Positions 54,552 through 63,999 of a stretch of 64,000 nucleotides of DNA are shown here, in pieces. The stretch comes from Agarivorans sp050870875 (GTDB lineage Bacteria > Pseudomonadota > Gammaproteobacteria > Enterobacterales > Celerinatantimonadaceae). The notes below the pieces were generated by a model. That model saw only the letters and a list, made by a program, of their open reading frames with translations, had not been told where the DNA came from and searched no databases. Position numbers and translations under genes: made by a program. Each line of letters starts with the position of its first letter. Positions within the stretch are counted from its first letter, which is position 1. The stretch lies in assembly GCF_050870875.2 (NCBI RefSeq), contig NZ_CP194041.2, positions 1,302,001-1,366,000 on the forward strand, in the 5' to 3' direction.

Positions 54552-54846
54552 AGTAAATCTCACACTCAAACTGTTTACATCTGTTTAACATATCTGGTCG
54601 GATGAGTAAAGCGAAGGGCGTATGCGCTGGTGATTGGTGTGATTAGAATGAGTGCAGTGTAGATGTGATTTTGTTGAAAGTTTAGGGCACTTGAACTCAA
54701 ATAGTGAGTGCTGTAAGCATCTGGTTTTATCCGATATATTTCACGCATTATACTTGACAGTTAGTGCTTAAGTTACAAGCCGAAAGACTCGCTTCATTCA
54801 TCCAAAGCAAGGTATTAAGAAGATGCCGTTTATACTGAGCCGGTCA

Positions 54847-55374
54847 TCAGACCGTTTGAACTTGAGTCTGCAATTGCAGCAGGGCTTGATGTACAGAGCT
54901 GAAGGCTATTTTATGAAAGGGAAGTGCTGCAATAGGATGCCACTGCCAAGTTGCGACATCATCTAAGGCTTTTAGATTGGGCTGCTGATTCAGCTTACAG
55001 CTGAAAAAACTGTCGCAAGTATGATAAAGCACCTGTTTATAATGGTAACGATTGGCGAAAGATCCAAAATATTGCAGCGATTGTAGTTCTACCGATAGTT
55101 GTAATTCTTCATATAATTCGCGTTGTAAACCTTGCTCTAAACTTTCCCCATATTCAACGAAGCCGCCTGGTAGATCCCAATCGCCTTTTTGCGGTTTAAC
55201 CGCTCTGGAAACCAGCAGTACTTGTTGTTGGTAGAGTAATATAGCCCCCGCGGTTGAGGCCATATTGTGAAAATATACAAATTGGCAGCTGTTGCAAGAC
55301 CACTGTTTAACATCGATTTTCTGTAGCTTCGCTTGACCACATTGAGGGCAGTATTGGGGAATAAATCGATTCAC
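54847..55374 (-). CDS. NUDIX hydrolase with N-terminal zinc ribbon
   Basis: 175 aa. A CPQCG..CNSC zinc ribbon occupies residues 9-30. The Nudix box GGFVEYGESLEQGLQRELYE continues with EL at about residues 70-92, matching GX5EX7REUXEEXGU. This layout occurs in NADH-pyrophosphatase-like and related Nudix proteins. It should cleave a nucleoside diphosphate linked to another moiety; the substrate is unknown. Confidence 0.85.
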   Translation of the reverse strand: MNRFIPQYCPQCGQAKLQKIDVKQWSCNSCQFVYFHNMASTAGAILLYQQQVLLVSRAVKPQKGDWDLPGGFVEYGESLEQGLQRELYEELQLSVELQSLQYFGSFANRYHYKQVLYHTCDSFFSCKLNQQPNLKALDDVATWQWHPIAALPFHKIAFSSVHQALLQLQTQVQTV

Positions 55375-55676
55375 ATTTTATCGCTATTTAACGGTTTATG
55401 GATGAATGGTAACGATATATACAGGGTTTGCAAAGGAGATTGGGGCAGTCGCTAGTAGTAAATAGCAAGTAACTAGTTAAACATAGCGCACTCAGCGTTT
55501 ATTTGCCGTTTATACGCTTGATTGTAATGGTTTGCTGTTTTAAGGCCATTGATTATCTTGAAGTTTTACCTCGCAAACAAAATTGGCTCTAAATCATTTT
55601 ATGCGTCTTGGGTCTGACATATACTGCCTCAGTTTATTTCTATTTCCTTCAATGCTCTTGTTTACAAGGATCAATA

Positions 55677-56792
55677 ATGAAACCCCAGTTGAAACCAAAT
55701 TGCCCCAATTTTTCTTCAGGCCCTTGTGCCAAAAGGCCTGGCTATCAATTAGCTGAGTTGAATATTGAGACACTTGGACGCTCCCATCGAAGTAAAATAG
55801 GCAAAGCGACTCTTTCCCAAGCAATTGAACTCACTCAACAGTTACTGTTGTTACCCGAAGGATATCGGGTGGGGATTGTTCCAGGGTCTGATACGGGCGC
55901 CATGGAGATGGCTATGTGGTCTTTGCTAGGCCCCAGAGCGGTGGATATTTTCAGTTGGGAGTCATTTGGTAAAGGTTGGTTTACCGATGTGATTAAGCAA
56001 CTTAAGTTAGAGCAGGTCCAGCATTACAGCTGTGATTACGGTTTGCTACCAGATCTGCATCAAGCAAACTCGGAACATGATTGTATTTTCACTTGGAACG
56101 GCACCACTTCTGGTGTCGCAGTACCGAATGGAGATTGGATTGATAGTCAACGTGAAGGGCTCACCATTTGTGATGCTACTTCGGCGGTATTTGCGATGCC
56201 CCTCCCTTGGGAAAAACTAGATGTGGTTACATTTAGTTGGCAAAAAGTACTCGGTGGAGAAGGGGCTCATGGGGTGCTTATTCTTAGTCCACGGGCTGTT
56301 GAACGTTTAGAAAGTTATCAACCTAGCTGGCCTATGCCCAAAATTTTTCGTTTAACTCAAGGAGGAAAACTCATTGAAGGTATCTTCAAAGGCGAAACGA
56401 TTAACACGCCGTCGATGTTATGTGTGGCAGACTATGTCGATGCACTCCAGTGGGTTGAATCGATGGGCGGAGTTGCCGAAAGTATTAATAAATCGCAGCA
56501 AAACCTCCAAGTCTTAAAGCAATTTGTCGCTGAAAATGATTGGATCCATTTTCTCGCTCAACAAGAGAACACACTCTCTAATACCAGTGTCTGTTTGACT
56601 CTCGATGCCAGCCCTGAACAAGTAAAAGAGATCATGAGCTTGCTTGAGCAAGAGCAGGTTGCTTTCGATATCGGAGCCTATAGAGACGCTCCTGCGGGAC
56701 TGCGTATTTGGTGTGGCGCCACTGTAGAACAACAAGATTTGCAAGCGTTGATGCCATGGTTAAAGTGGGCTTATGCTCAGGTGTGCCTTTAA
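55677..56792 (+). CDS. serC: Phosphoserine aminotransferase (class V, SerC)
   Basis: 371 aa from ATG 55677 (MKPQLKPNCPNFSSGPCAKR), with AAGGA 7 nt upstream; the frame before it is not coding. Fold-type I class V aminotransferase: SHRSKIGK, GIVPGSDTGAMEMAMW, FTWNGTTSGV, and the PLP-lysine segment VVTFSWQKVLGGEGAHG. It resembles the phosphoserine transaminases of alphaproteobacteria and Methanosarcina rather than the usual E. coli SerC. It precedes serA, so the pair makes the first two steps of serine synthesis from 3-phosphoglycerate. Confidence 0.85.
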   Translation: MKPQLKPNCPNFSSGPCAKRPGYQLAELNIETLGRSHRSKIGKATLSQAIELTQQLLLLPEGYRVGIVPGSDTGAMEMAMWSLLGPRAVDIFSWESFGKGWFTDVIKQLKLEQVQHYSCDYGLLPDLHQANSEHDCIFTWNGTTSGVAVPNGDWIDSQREGLTICDATSAVFAMPLPWEKLDVVTFSWQKVLGGEGAHGVLILSPRAVERLESYQPSWPMPKIFRLTQGGKLIEGIFKGETINTPSMLCVADYVDALQWVESMGGVAESINKSQQNLQVLKQFVAENDWIHFLAQQENTLSNTSVCLTLDASPEQVKEIMSLLEQEQVAFDIGAYRDAPAGLRIWCGATVEQQDLQALMPWLKWAYAQVCL

Positions 56793-56874
56793 GTTTTAAG
56801 GAAACTATTTAGTTATTCTTTCGTGCTGCAGTTTGTCACGGAAACATCATTTAGGTTGTTTAGGGAGAAACTGT

Positions 56875-58053
56875 ATGCCGAGTATTCGTACTATCAATCA
56901 TATTCATCCGCAAGGGCTGGCTTGTTTTTCAAGTGACTATCAAGTCGCAGCAGAGTTAGCGACAGCGGATGCCATTATGTTACGCAGCGCCAATTTGCAT
57001 GACTTTGATATTCCCAAAGCGGTCAAAGCTATCGCACGTTGTGGTGCCGGTGTGAATAACATTCCGATTGAACGTTGTACCAAGCAAGGGGTTGTTGTAT
57101 TTAATACACCAGGGGCTAATGCCAATGCGGTTAAAGAATTAGTATTAGGCGGGATGTTAATCAGTGCTCGTAACGTGGTCTCTGGTTGGCAGTTTATTGA
57201 CTCTTTATTACCCACCATGGATGCGAAGGCGCTTGCGCTGAGTGTCGAGCAAGAAAAGAAGCGTTTTGTGGGCTCTGAATTAGCAGGGAAAACTTTAGGC
57301 GTCATCGGGCTCGGAGCGATTGGTGCGGCCGTTGCTCACGCCGCTTTAGCTTTGGGGATGAAAGTGGTGGGTTTTGATCCCGCCTTAAGTATTCAAGCAG
57401 CATGGCGCCTATCTTCAGAGATTGAATGTGCCGAAGAACTGAAGCAGTTATTAAATGCTAGTGATTATGTCACCCTTCATGTGCCTGCCAATCAACATAC
57501 GCAAGGCCTGATTAATGGAGATAATACCGGTGAATTCAAACGAGGTGCCATATTACTTAATTTTGCTCGTGGTAGCATCGTTGAGGAAGATGCACTCTTA
57601 ACGGCCTTGGACCAGCAGCACTTATCTCTCTATGTAACTGATTTTCCCAGTGTGAATTTAATGAAGCACTCGAAAATTTTAATGCTGCCACATTTGGGCG
57701 CGAGCACTCAAGAGGCGGAACAAAATTGCGCGGTTATGGCGGCTCGTCAACTCATCGACTTTTTGGAGAATGGCAATATTCACAACTCGGTGAATTTTCC
57801 CAGTATTAAATTAAGTCGCAGTGAAGGCTACCGAATTGCTTTTGCCAATGACAACGTGCCCAAAATATTAAGCCAGGTATTAGCGTTATTATCGGATATG
57901 AATATTAATGTGGTCGATATGCTGAATAAAAGCCGTAACGATATCGCTTATACGCTGATGGATATTGATATTCCTGCAACTCAGCAGATGTTAGATGCGA
58001 TCGCGGCTATCGATCACGTATTTCATGTGAACGCTATTGGCGAGCATGCCTAA
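56875..58053 (+). CDS. serA: D-3-phosphoglycerate dehydrogenase with ACT domain
   Basis: 392 aa from ATG 56875, with AGGGAG nearby; the open frame from 56833 is not used. NAD-binding domain GVIGLGAIGAAVAHAALALG, substrate region ARCGAGVNNIP, ILLNFARGSIVEEDAL and the catalytic HLGAST near the end of the NAD domain. The C-terminal about 75 residues form an ACT domain (VPKILSQVLALLSDMNINVV) for serine feedback. It lies 82 bp downstream of serC and forms an operon with it. Its stop overlaps that of the convergent channel gene. Confidence 0.9.
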   Translation: MPSIRTINHIHPQGLACFSSDYQVAAELATADAIMLRSANLHDFDIPKAVKAIARCGAGVNNIPIERCTKQGVVVFNTPGANANAVKELVLGGMLISARNVVSGWQFIDSLLPTMDAKALALSVEQEKKRFVGSELAGKTLGVIGLGAIGAAVAHAALALGMKVVGFDPALSIQAAWRLSSEIECAEELKQLLNASDYVTLHVPANQHTQGLINGDNTGEFKRGAILLNFARGSIVEEDALLTALDQQHLSLYVTDFPSVNLMKHSKILMLPHLGASTQEAEQNCAVMAARQLIDFLENGNIHNSVNFPSIKLSRSEGYRIAFANDNVPKILSQVLALLSDMNINVVDMLNKSRNDIAYTLMDIDIPATQQMLDAIAAIDHVFHVNAIGEHA

Positions 58054-58715
58054 GGCTTGTTTTGTTGTTTTCTGATTTCCCGGTTTTGTAACTTAGATAG
58101 TTTGAAGCCGGGAAAGCGAAGCTCAAAGTGGAGCGCTAATACACGAAGTAAGAACGCAGCGCTGCTTGATAACAAAATATTATGGACTTCGTTGACGCCT
58201 AATAGGCCTAATAGTACATAGCTGGTACTGCCAAGTAGACAAACAGTTACGTAGATTTCTGGTTCAAAAATCACGAGTTTTGTCTGTAACATTAAGTCGC
58301 GAATCGCTGAGCCAAGCGTAGAGCTAATCACCCCCATGAGTATGGCGACCAGAGGCGTTGCTTCATAACTCAGTGCTTTGCTGGTGCCGAGTACCGCAAA
58401 CAAGGCGATACCCGCAGCATCTAGCCACAATAAAAACCGGTCAATTCTAATCACCCAATGGGCGAAGAAATAAGTCATGACCGATGCGGTAATACATACG
58501 CTTAGATAACTAGGATCAGCAATCCAAAATATTTTTTCGGTTTGTAGTAAGAGATCGCGAATCGTTCCACCGCCAATGCCCGTGACGATACCCACAAAAA
58601 TAAAGGCAAGTATATCCAATTCGCGTTTGGCGGCCGCTAAAGCGCCAGTTAAGGCAAACACAAACACTGCGATTAAGCCGAATTGATATAAGGCTGAATT
58701 AAAATCTAAGATCAT
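58050..58715 (-). CDS. TRIC-family cation channel protein (YadS/UPF0126-like)
   Basis: 221 aa with seven membrane helices and two repeated halves: ALAAAKRELDILAFIFVGIV with GTIRDLLL, and ILMGVISSTLGSAIRDLMLQ. The doubled glycine/RDL motif is the signature of bacterial TRIC-type channels. It should form an inner-membrane homotrimeric cation channel. It ends by overlapping serA and has no cotranscribed partner. Confidence 0.85.
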   Translation of the reverse strand: MILDFNSALYQFGLIAVFVFALTGALAAAKRELDILAFIFVGIVTGIGGGTIRDLLLQTEKIFWIADPSYLSVCITASVMTYFFAHWVIRIDRFLLWLDAAGIALFAVLGTSKALSYEATPLVAILMGVISSTLGSAIRDLMLQTKLVIFEPEIYVTVCLLGSTSYVLLGLLGVNEVHNILLSSSAAFLLRVLALHFELRFPGFKLSKLQNREIRKQQNKP

Positions 58716-59082
58716 GATTCACAAATACAATAAAAGAAAGTGTAACGATTATAGTTGCTGATGAACTTTAGCGGCAGTTAGAATTTTGTGAATATTTTGG
58801 CTGTTGATTAAGGTTTATTTCGATGAAGCTGGATTTGCTGAAAAATTCTAATTTATAGCATCATGAGCAGATATGGAATGAATGAAGTAATAGTGCAAAC
58901 TTGAAGGTTTACTGAAGTGAAGGTATGTCGGCTTTTATTTTTGGCTAGGAAGTCGGATCGTTATTAAATTTGTTCACTCGGCACTCTTCGCATCGAGGTT
59001 CAACTCTTGTTATCTCAACTCATCATGGTTCATGAAACAGAGTTGCCTACAATTTATTTTGACTGCTAATGTTTTTACTGGA
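58716..59082. other. Non-coding gap between the TRIC gene and luxR
   Basis: About 367 bp in which I see no gene, structured RNA or regulatory palindrome that I can support. Confidence 0.45.
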
Positions 59083-59787
59083 TTAAATCAGCCCCATGAC
59101 CGCAGCCTTAACCGTTGCCGCAGTTTTGTTGACGACTTCGAGTTTACGCATTGCTTGGCTTATATGAAAATTCACGGTGCGAGCAGTGATGCTTAAAATC
59201 GTTGCAATTTCTTCTGATGTCTTGCCATCTGCTGTCCACTTCAGCATTTCTAGTTCTCGCTGACTAAGTACCGGGATCTGAAGTTTTTCGGCAGTGATTC
59301 TCGCGGATAAACCGTGATGGGTAACCTGAGTTAACCAGAGCAGTTGGTAGCGATAGCGAACTAACTCTGCGGGTGATAGCATTTCTGTTGATCTTGCCAG
59401 TGTTAACATTCCGACTGTGCCGTTGGCTTGTCTTGATGATTGAGCCCAGCCATATTCTAAACCTACGGCTCGAGCGTCTTCCATTAAATCTGGTGTTTGA
59501 GCAAATAACTGGTCACTCCAAACGATAGGGAGTTGCGAGGTCATGCCGTGATGTACTGTGGGATCAATCTCCAGATAGTTATTTTCTTTATAGGTTTGCT
59601 GCCATATTGTCGGGTAATTATTGAGCATTTCGGTGCGAGGCGCAGATAATGGATAGGGGATCCGTAGACCATAGGCGCAAAAATCAAAGCCTAATGCATT
59701 GGTGACTTTTGATAGTTCAGCAAAAAAATCGCTACTTGAGCCTTGCAGCTCTAGTAAACAGAATTGTTCTTCTAACCAAGCTTCCAT
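59083..59787 (-). CDS. LuxR-type quorum-sensing transcriptional regulator
   Basis: 234 aa. The N-terminal autoinducer-binding domain has the six conserved residues of AHL receptors: W62 and Y66 (IWQQTYKENNY), D75-P76 (EIDPTVHHG), W90 (IVWSDQLF) and G109 (RAVGLEYGW). The C-terminal LuxR HTH (VLSQRELEMLKWTADGKTSE, ITARTVNFHISQAMRKL) binds DNA. It is divergent from the rsaM-like gene, with luxI next beyond it. It should bind the signal made by that LuxI and activate lux-box promoters. Confidence 0.9.
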   Translation of the reverse strand: MEAWLEEQFCLLELQGSSSDFFAELSKVTNALGFDFCAYGLRIPYPLSAPRTEMLNNYPTIWQQTYKENNYLEIDPTVHHGMTSQLPIVWSDQLFAQTPDLMEDARAVGLEYGWAQSSRQANGTVGMLTLARSTEMLSPAELVRYRYQLLWLTQVTHHGLSARITAEKLQIPVLSQRELEMLKWTADGKTSEEIATILSITARTVNFHISQAMRKLEVVNKTAATVKAAVMGLI

Positions 59788-59860
59788 GAATCCTTTATCT
59801 TCCTGTAACTATGCAAATATGACGCATAAATATAAACCTGTTTAAAATTGAGTATAGCGC

Positions 59861-59880
59861 AACTGTTAATGTTGACAATT
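59861..59880. promoter_or_regulatory. Lux-box-like sequence between luxR and rsaM
   Basis: AACTGTTAATGTTGACAATT keeps the CTGT half of the lux consensus and three of four bases in the other half (ACAA for ACAG). It lies about 68 bp upstream of rsaM and 83 bp upstream of luxR. Confidence 0.45.
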
Positions 59881-59938
59881 GAAGCGAAATTTTGCGCGTG
59901 TTTTTATGAGCTAAGCTTCATATAACTAAAAATAAATA

Positions 59939-60385
59939 ATGAAAATACGGGAAAGTAGACAAATTGTTGTCAAAGCTATTGATTATTTAGTCACGCCTTG
60001 CGCTGATGGTTTAGTTCGTTTGACTGTAGAGCAGCTATCAGCATTGACATTTGAGCATATAATATCGGGTTTAGATAGTGTTAGCGCGGTAGATTTTGAA
60101 AGTGAACGAGCCTCATTTTCGGGGTACACCGAATGGTTATTTGAAAATAGGTGCGCGATCACCCTCGGTTGGGATTGGCATTGGTTATGGCGTGACGGCC
60201 AAATGACGTGTTGTGTGAAAGCCTTACCGCGAAGTAATATTCAGTTATTAGAACAAGGGCTTGATGTGAGCCCTCGTCGAAATGATGAGCTATTGATAAC
60301 CGTAATCAATCTTTTACCATGGCAAAAGATTACCGCGGAGGCGATCAGTAAGCGTTACCGTGAGTCTCCAATGAAGTTGCGTTAG
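59939..60385 (+). CDS. RsaM-like quorum-sensing repressor (DUF4902)
   Basis: 148 aa, small and tryptophan-rich (GYTEWLFENRCAITLGWDWH, then WLWRDGQMTCCVKA), matching the RsaM/DUF4902 family. In Burkholderia and Pseudomonas relatives, RsaM lies between luxI and luxR and damps AHL production. Here it occupies exactly that position, divergent from luxR and with a 4-bp overlap with the convergent luxI. The family assignment is from memory of the pattern plus strong context. Confidence 0.75.
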   Translation: MKIRESRQIVVKAIDYLVTPCADGLVRLTVEQLSALTFEHIISGLDSVSAVDFESERASFSGYTEWLFENRCAITLGWDWHWLWRDGQMTCCVKALPRSNIQLLEQGLDVSPRRNDELLITVINLLPWQKITAEAISKRYRESPMKLR

Positions 60386-60933
60386 TTAATATCGATGTAA
60401 CAGGCAAATAGAGCGTAACCGTTGAGAATTTTTGGAGGGCCGGCTCGGTGATGACGAAATCCAGCATGACGGAGCATCCGTTCGATGCCTAAAGGTGACA
60501 CTGAAATAAGCCGTTTGGCACCATGCTGTTTGGCACACTCGATGGCTGCTGTGAGTAAGCCGAGTGCTTGACTAGACATCAGTTGAGTTGGCGCTTCGTT
60601 ATCATTGTCAAAATCTACAGCGGCAAAGCGAGATAGTTCCCAAATGTCATCTTGTTTTGGACAAGGCAGGCCATTGAGTAGTTCGGGAAAGACTTCTTCT
60701 AATAAGTAAGGTTGAGTTGTCGGAAGCAGGCGTGCGCAGCCACTGATGTTATTTTTCTCATTTTTAGCGATAACATAGACAGTATCGTCGCGGTCAAATT
60801 GGTCTTGCTCGATGCCTTTTGGGGTATTCAGTTCCCAGCCAAGCATTTCAACGAAGACTTGATGCCGATAATGATTTAAGTGATTCATGGTGGTTGCTGG
60901 TAATTGTTCGGCAAGGCCGTTAACGTAGTTCAT
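60382..60933 (-). CDS. LuxI-type acyl-homoserine-lactone synthase
   Basis: 183 aa from ATG 60933 (MNYVNG), six nt after AAGGAG; the ATG at 60939 abuts that site. The LuxI family invariants are present: R23, F27 and W33 (YRHQVFVEMLGW), D44 and D47 (EQDQFD), R68 (GCARLLPTT), E99 and R102 (IWELSRFA). The enzyme makes AHL signal from SAM and an acyl-ACP. A near-perfect lux box lies about 60 bp upstream, so it is probably autoinduced by the neighbouring LuxR. Confidence 0.9.
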   Translation of the reverse strand: MNYVNGLAEQLPATTMNHLNHYRHQVFVEMLGWELNTPKGIEQDQFDRDDTVYVIAKNEKNNISGCARLLPTTQPYLLEEVFPELLNGLPCPKQDDIWELSRFAAVDFDNDNEAPTQLMSSQALGLLTAAIECAKQHGAKRLISVSPLGIERMLRHAGFRHHRAGPPKILNGYALFACYIDIN

Positions 60934-60986
60934 GAGCATCTCCTTATGATGATGCTATGAGTACAATTCAGCTTGTTGATAATTTA

Positions 60987-61006
60987 AACTGTCAAATATG
61001 ACAGCT
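60987..61006 (-). promoter_or_regulatory. Lux box upstream of luxI
   Basis: AACTGTCAAATATGACAGCT has perfect CTGT-N8-ACAG core halves, extended to CTGTCA/TGACAG, at the normal place for a LuxR-type activator of the AHL synthase gene. Confidence 0.75.
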
Positions 61007-61118
61007 AGCTAATTTGTCAAGGATCAGCTATGCTGTTGTTTTTGTTAGTTTTATCAGTAAGGGGGTTGTTTTTTTTAGCTAGATATGAATTTTGTAAACT
61101 TGTATATGTTTCAGTAAC

Positions 61119-61607
61119 CTAGAAATATTCCCTCTTAGCTTCATCTTGCCAGTGTCGGTATTCGGCGACTAAAATATTGGGGAACTGGCGGTAATCGGGG
61201 TAGGGACAGAGTAAAATATTCGCGGCGATAAATTGTAATTTTTTATGACTTATAACATCTTTGGGTTGCACGATATGGTCAAATCGTTGCCAATTGTTTT
61301 TACCTGCAATGATGTGTTGTTTTGCTTTGCTGACTATTTTGTCGCCAAAGTTGATTTGTTGCTCTGCCAGTAAGCCCTGTTGTAGGTATTCCCTCCAGTT
61401 ATCATCTGGTGCTGTTAGCTTGGCATAGATCGTTAATATTTTTCGCCAATTGTTATTGTTGTTGAGCAGTAGTTGCTGAGTCAATATAGCGGAATCAAGT
61501 TGCTCAAAATTTTCCGGTAAGTTTGGCAAACTGCTGTGCAGATATAAAACCGTATGGGCTTGTTCGCAGCCGATAAAAAGCTTGTTTTTCGCCGCTAGTT
61601 TTGGCAT
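61119..61607 (-). CDS. Conserved hypothetical protein (possibly DUF6942-like)
   Basis: 162 aa soluble protein, GGGGAG ribosome binding site 6 nt upstream. No catalytic motif is seen. The NNNNNWRKILTIYAKLTA segment and the later HIIAGKNNWQRFDH segment recall DUF6942-type hypotheticals of Alteromonadales/Vibrionales, but I hold that loosely. It lies between luxI and olsF with no obvious partner. Confidence 0.6.
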   Translation of the reverse strand: MPKLAAKNKLFIGCEQAHTVLYLHSSLPNLPENFEQLDSAILTQQLLLNNNNNWRKILTIYAKLTAPDDNWREYLQQGLLAEQQINFGDKIVSKAKQHIIAGKNNWQRFDHIVQPKDVISHKKLQFIAANILLCPYPDYRQFPNILVAEYRHWQDEAKREYF

Positions 61608-61724
61608 TCCCTCTCCCCCTGTGATTCCTCTTGTTGCTTATTGCTTGTCATATAATTGCCATTTTTCTGTTGCTTGTTTGTCATGTTTGGCTTCTAGCCT
61701 AGCGACGAATACAGGGAGAGAATC

Positions 61725-63458
61725 ATGATTTCTGCGCAACAAGTACTCAATCAACATTTTCCTAGCTTAGTTCAGCACCCGCGTCGCCATCGCTTAGCGA
61801 AGTGGTTCTTTTCAAAAATACTGTTTGAAGATGAATTTCAAGCGTTTGCCGATAAACATCCCCATTTAAAGGGAGTTGCATTTATTGAGCAAGTGTTTAC
61901 TGAATTAAATATAAGTTACCGAGTTAACCAGAATGAGCATGAGCGGATCCCTAGTGAAGGTCGGATCATCATTATTGCCAATCATCCTATTGGTTCCATC
62001 GATGGTTTGGCGCTATTACATCTGGTAAGCCAAGTGCGCCATGATGTTAAAATTGTGGCTAACGAAATTCTTTCTGCGATTGAGCCTTTGGCTGATTTGT
62101 TGTTACCCGTAGATAATATGCGAGGCAATAGCCAACGTAAGCAATTAAATGCGATTAGAACATTACTCGATGATGAAGGCGCTGTGATCATTTTTCCTGC
62201 GGGGGAAGTATCGCGACTCAAGGGCATTAAGGTGCTCGATGGTAAGTGGACTAAAGGTTTTGTGAGTATTGCGAAGAAAACCAATACACCTTTGCTCCCC
62301 ATCTGTGTAAAAGCTAAAAATAGCTGGTTGTTCTATATTAGCTCCTTAATCTATCGTCCCTTGTCGACGCTGTTATTGGTGAAAGAGCTTTTTTTCCATC
62401 GAAATAAGGTTTTTTCGATGGTGGTTGGTGAGCAGATCCCAGTTAAAAGTTTTGGTTTGAGTGGCTTAGAGCGTTCGACTCAGGCTCAGTTATTAAAAAA
62501 GCACCTCTATCGAATTGGCAATCATAAAAAAGGTCTATTTCAAACAGAAGCAGCAATAGCCCACCCTGAACAACGCCTTCCTCTCAAACAAGCGATTAAG
62601 CAACTCGAAAAAATCGGAGAGACTCCCGATGGAAAGGGGATTTATATTTGTTATGGGAATACACAACCAGTGATTTTGTCGGAGTTAGGTCGTTTACGTG
62701 AATTGGCTTTCAGGGCTGTGGGTGAGGGAACGGGACGGCGTAACGATACCGACAAATATGATGCCCACTATATGCACTTGATCCTCTGGGATACCGAAGA
62801 GTTAGAAATTGCCGGTGCTTATCGTTTTGCCGATAGTCAACGTCAAATAAAGCAACTGGGGGTAGAGGCTCTGTATAGCCATTCACTCTTTGAATATGAT
62901 CTTAACAGCTGTGGTTTTCTTGAATCAGGTATAGAGCTTGGGCGAAGCTTTGTTCAGCCAAAGTACTGGGGAAAGCGAAGTTTAGATTACTTATGGTTAG
63001 GGATTGGTGCGTTCTTGGCCCGTCATCCACAGTATCGTTATTTGTTTGGCCCAGTCAGCATAAGTGCGGCCATGCCGGAAGCGGGTCGAGACTTACTCAT
63101 TTATTTCTACCAAACTTATTTTCCGGCAACACAGGTATTTGCCCGTTCGCGTCAGCCTTACCAGCGGGCGAAACAGATCAAGAATAATATTCATATTTCG
63201 TTTTCTGGCGAGGATTATAAGGCCGACTTTGCCCAGTTAAAAAGTGCGCTTGCCAGTATGGGAACCGCTGTACCCACTCTGTTTAAGCAATATACGGAAT
63301 TATGTCATCGAGGCGGTGTACAATTTATCGACTTTAATGTTGACCCTGATTTTAACCAATGTATTGATGGTTTGGTCTTGGTTGATTTAACCCAGCTAAA
63401 AGATAAGAAGCGCGCCCGCTATATCGAGAGTCACCTTATGGTTGAAGCGGCTGTTTAA
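61725..63458 (+). CDS. olsF: Bifunctional acyltransferase OlsF (ornithine-lipid-type aminolipid synthase)
   Basis: 577 aa, AGGGAG ribosome binding site. The N-terminal half is a lysophospholipid O-acyltransferase with ANHPIGSIDG and FPAGEVSRLKG. The C-terminal half is a hemolysin-type GNAT N-acyltransferase (GRLRELAFRAVGEGTGRR, YGAYRF-like IAGAYRFAD, ESGIELGRSFVQPKYWGKRS). This fusion is the OlsF layout, in which one protein makes ornithine or glutamine lipid from the amino acid and two acyl chains. It acts at the inner membrane. It is monocistronic. Confidence 0.85.
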   Translation: MISAQQVLNQHFPSLVQHPRRHRLAKWFFSKILFEDEFQAFADKHPHLKGVAFIEQVFTELNISYRVNQNEHERIPSEGRIIIIANHPIGSIDGLALLHLVSQVRHDVKIVANEILSAIEPLADLLLPVDNMRGNSQRKQLNAIRTLLDDEGAVIIFPAGEVSRLKGIKVLDGKWTKGFVSIAKKTNTPLLPICVKAKNSWLFYISSLIYRPLSTLLLVKELFFHRNKVFSMVVGEQIPVKSFGLSGLERSTQAQLLKKHLYRIGNHKKGLFQTEAAIAHPEQRLPLKQAIKQLEKIGETPDGKGIYICYGNTQPVILSELGRLRELAFRAVGEGTGRRNDTDKYDAHYMHLILWDTEELEIAGAYRFADSQRQIKQLGVEALYSHSLFEYDLNSCGFLESGIELGRSFVQPKYWGKRSLDYLWLGIGAFLARHPQYRYLFGPVSISAAMPEAGRDLLIYFYQTYFPATQVFARSRQPYQRAKQIKNNIHISFSGEDYKADFAQLKSALASMGTAVPTLFKQYTELCHRGGVQFIDFNVDPDFNQCIDGLVLVDLTQLKDKKRARYIESHLMVEAAV

Positions 63459-63531
63459 ACAACTGTGTTCGATTTATTCTGAGGGCTTTATTCAGCTTGT
63501 AGTTGGTGTCCATATCAAGCCATTCGAAGCG

Positions 63532-63580
63532 CAATAGGTCTTTACTTCTTTGGGTTATATTTAAGAAGTAAAGACTATTG
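63532..63580 (-). terminator. Hairpin downstream of the aminotransferase gene
   Basis: An 18-bp stem with one bulge (CAATAGGTCTTTACTTCTT / AAGAAGTAAAGACTATTG, 12-nt loop) begins 8 bp beyond the minus-strand stop codon, between two convergent genes. Confidence 0.55.
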
Positions 63581-63588
63581 AGTTTATC

Positions 63589-63999
63589 TTACTCCGCGGT
63601 GATATCGCTTTGTTGCATGACTCTTGCTAAGCGGATGACTGCTTGCTCTAACTGCGGAGCGTCGAGGGCAGTATAGTTCAAGCGGATTGCTTGGTCGTGA
63701 ATTTCGCTATTGGCTGGCCAAAACTCATCACCCGGAACCACCGCGACTTTTTCTTTTAGAGCTGCGGCGGCTATCTGATGGGCTTGGTGTCGTTTTAGGT
63801 GGCACCAGACAAACATTCCGCCTTCAGGTATCGTAAATTCAACATAGTCACTGAGATGCGTGTTGAGGGCGTTTACCAGCGCGTCTCTTCGGCTGCGATA
63901 ATGCTGGGTTAATTGTTCCAGATGCTGCTTAAAATCAGGGTGGCAAATGGTCGATAACAACATTTTTTGCATTGGTAGCGCAGAGTGTAAATCACTGGC
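63589..63999 (-). CDS. PLP-dependent aminotransferase, C-terminal part, 5' end outside window
   Basis: 137 codons of an aminotransferase class I/II, 2-aminoadipate-type or MocR C-terminal domain: ASDLHSALPMQKML, YRSRRDALVNALNTHL, PEGGMFVWCHL, VVPGDEFW, IRLNYTA. The frame continues to the window end, so the PLP lysine and any N-terminal DNA-binding domain are not visible. It is either a stand-alone aminotransferase or a MocR regulator. Confidence 0.8.
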   Translation of the reverse strand, partial: ASDLHSALPMQKMLLSTICHPDFKQHLEQLTQHYRSRRDALVNALNTHLSDYVEFTIPEGGMFVWCHLKRHQAHQIAAAALKEKVAVVPGDEFWPANSEIHDQAIRLNYTALDAPQLEQAVIRLARVMQQSDITAE

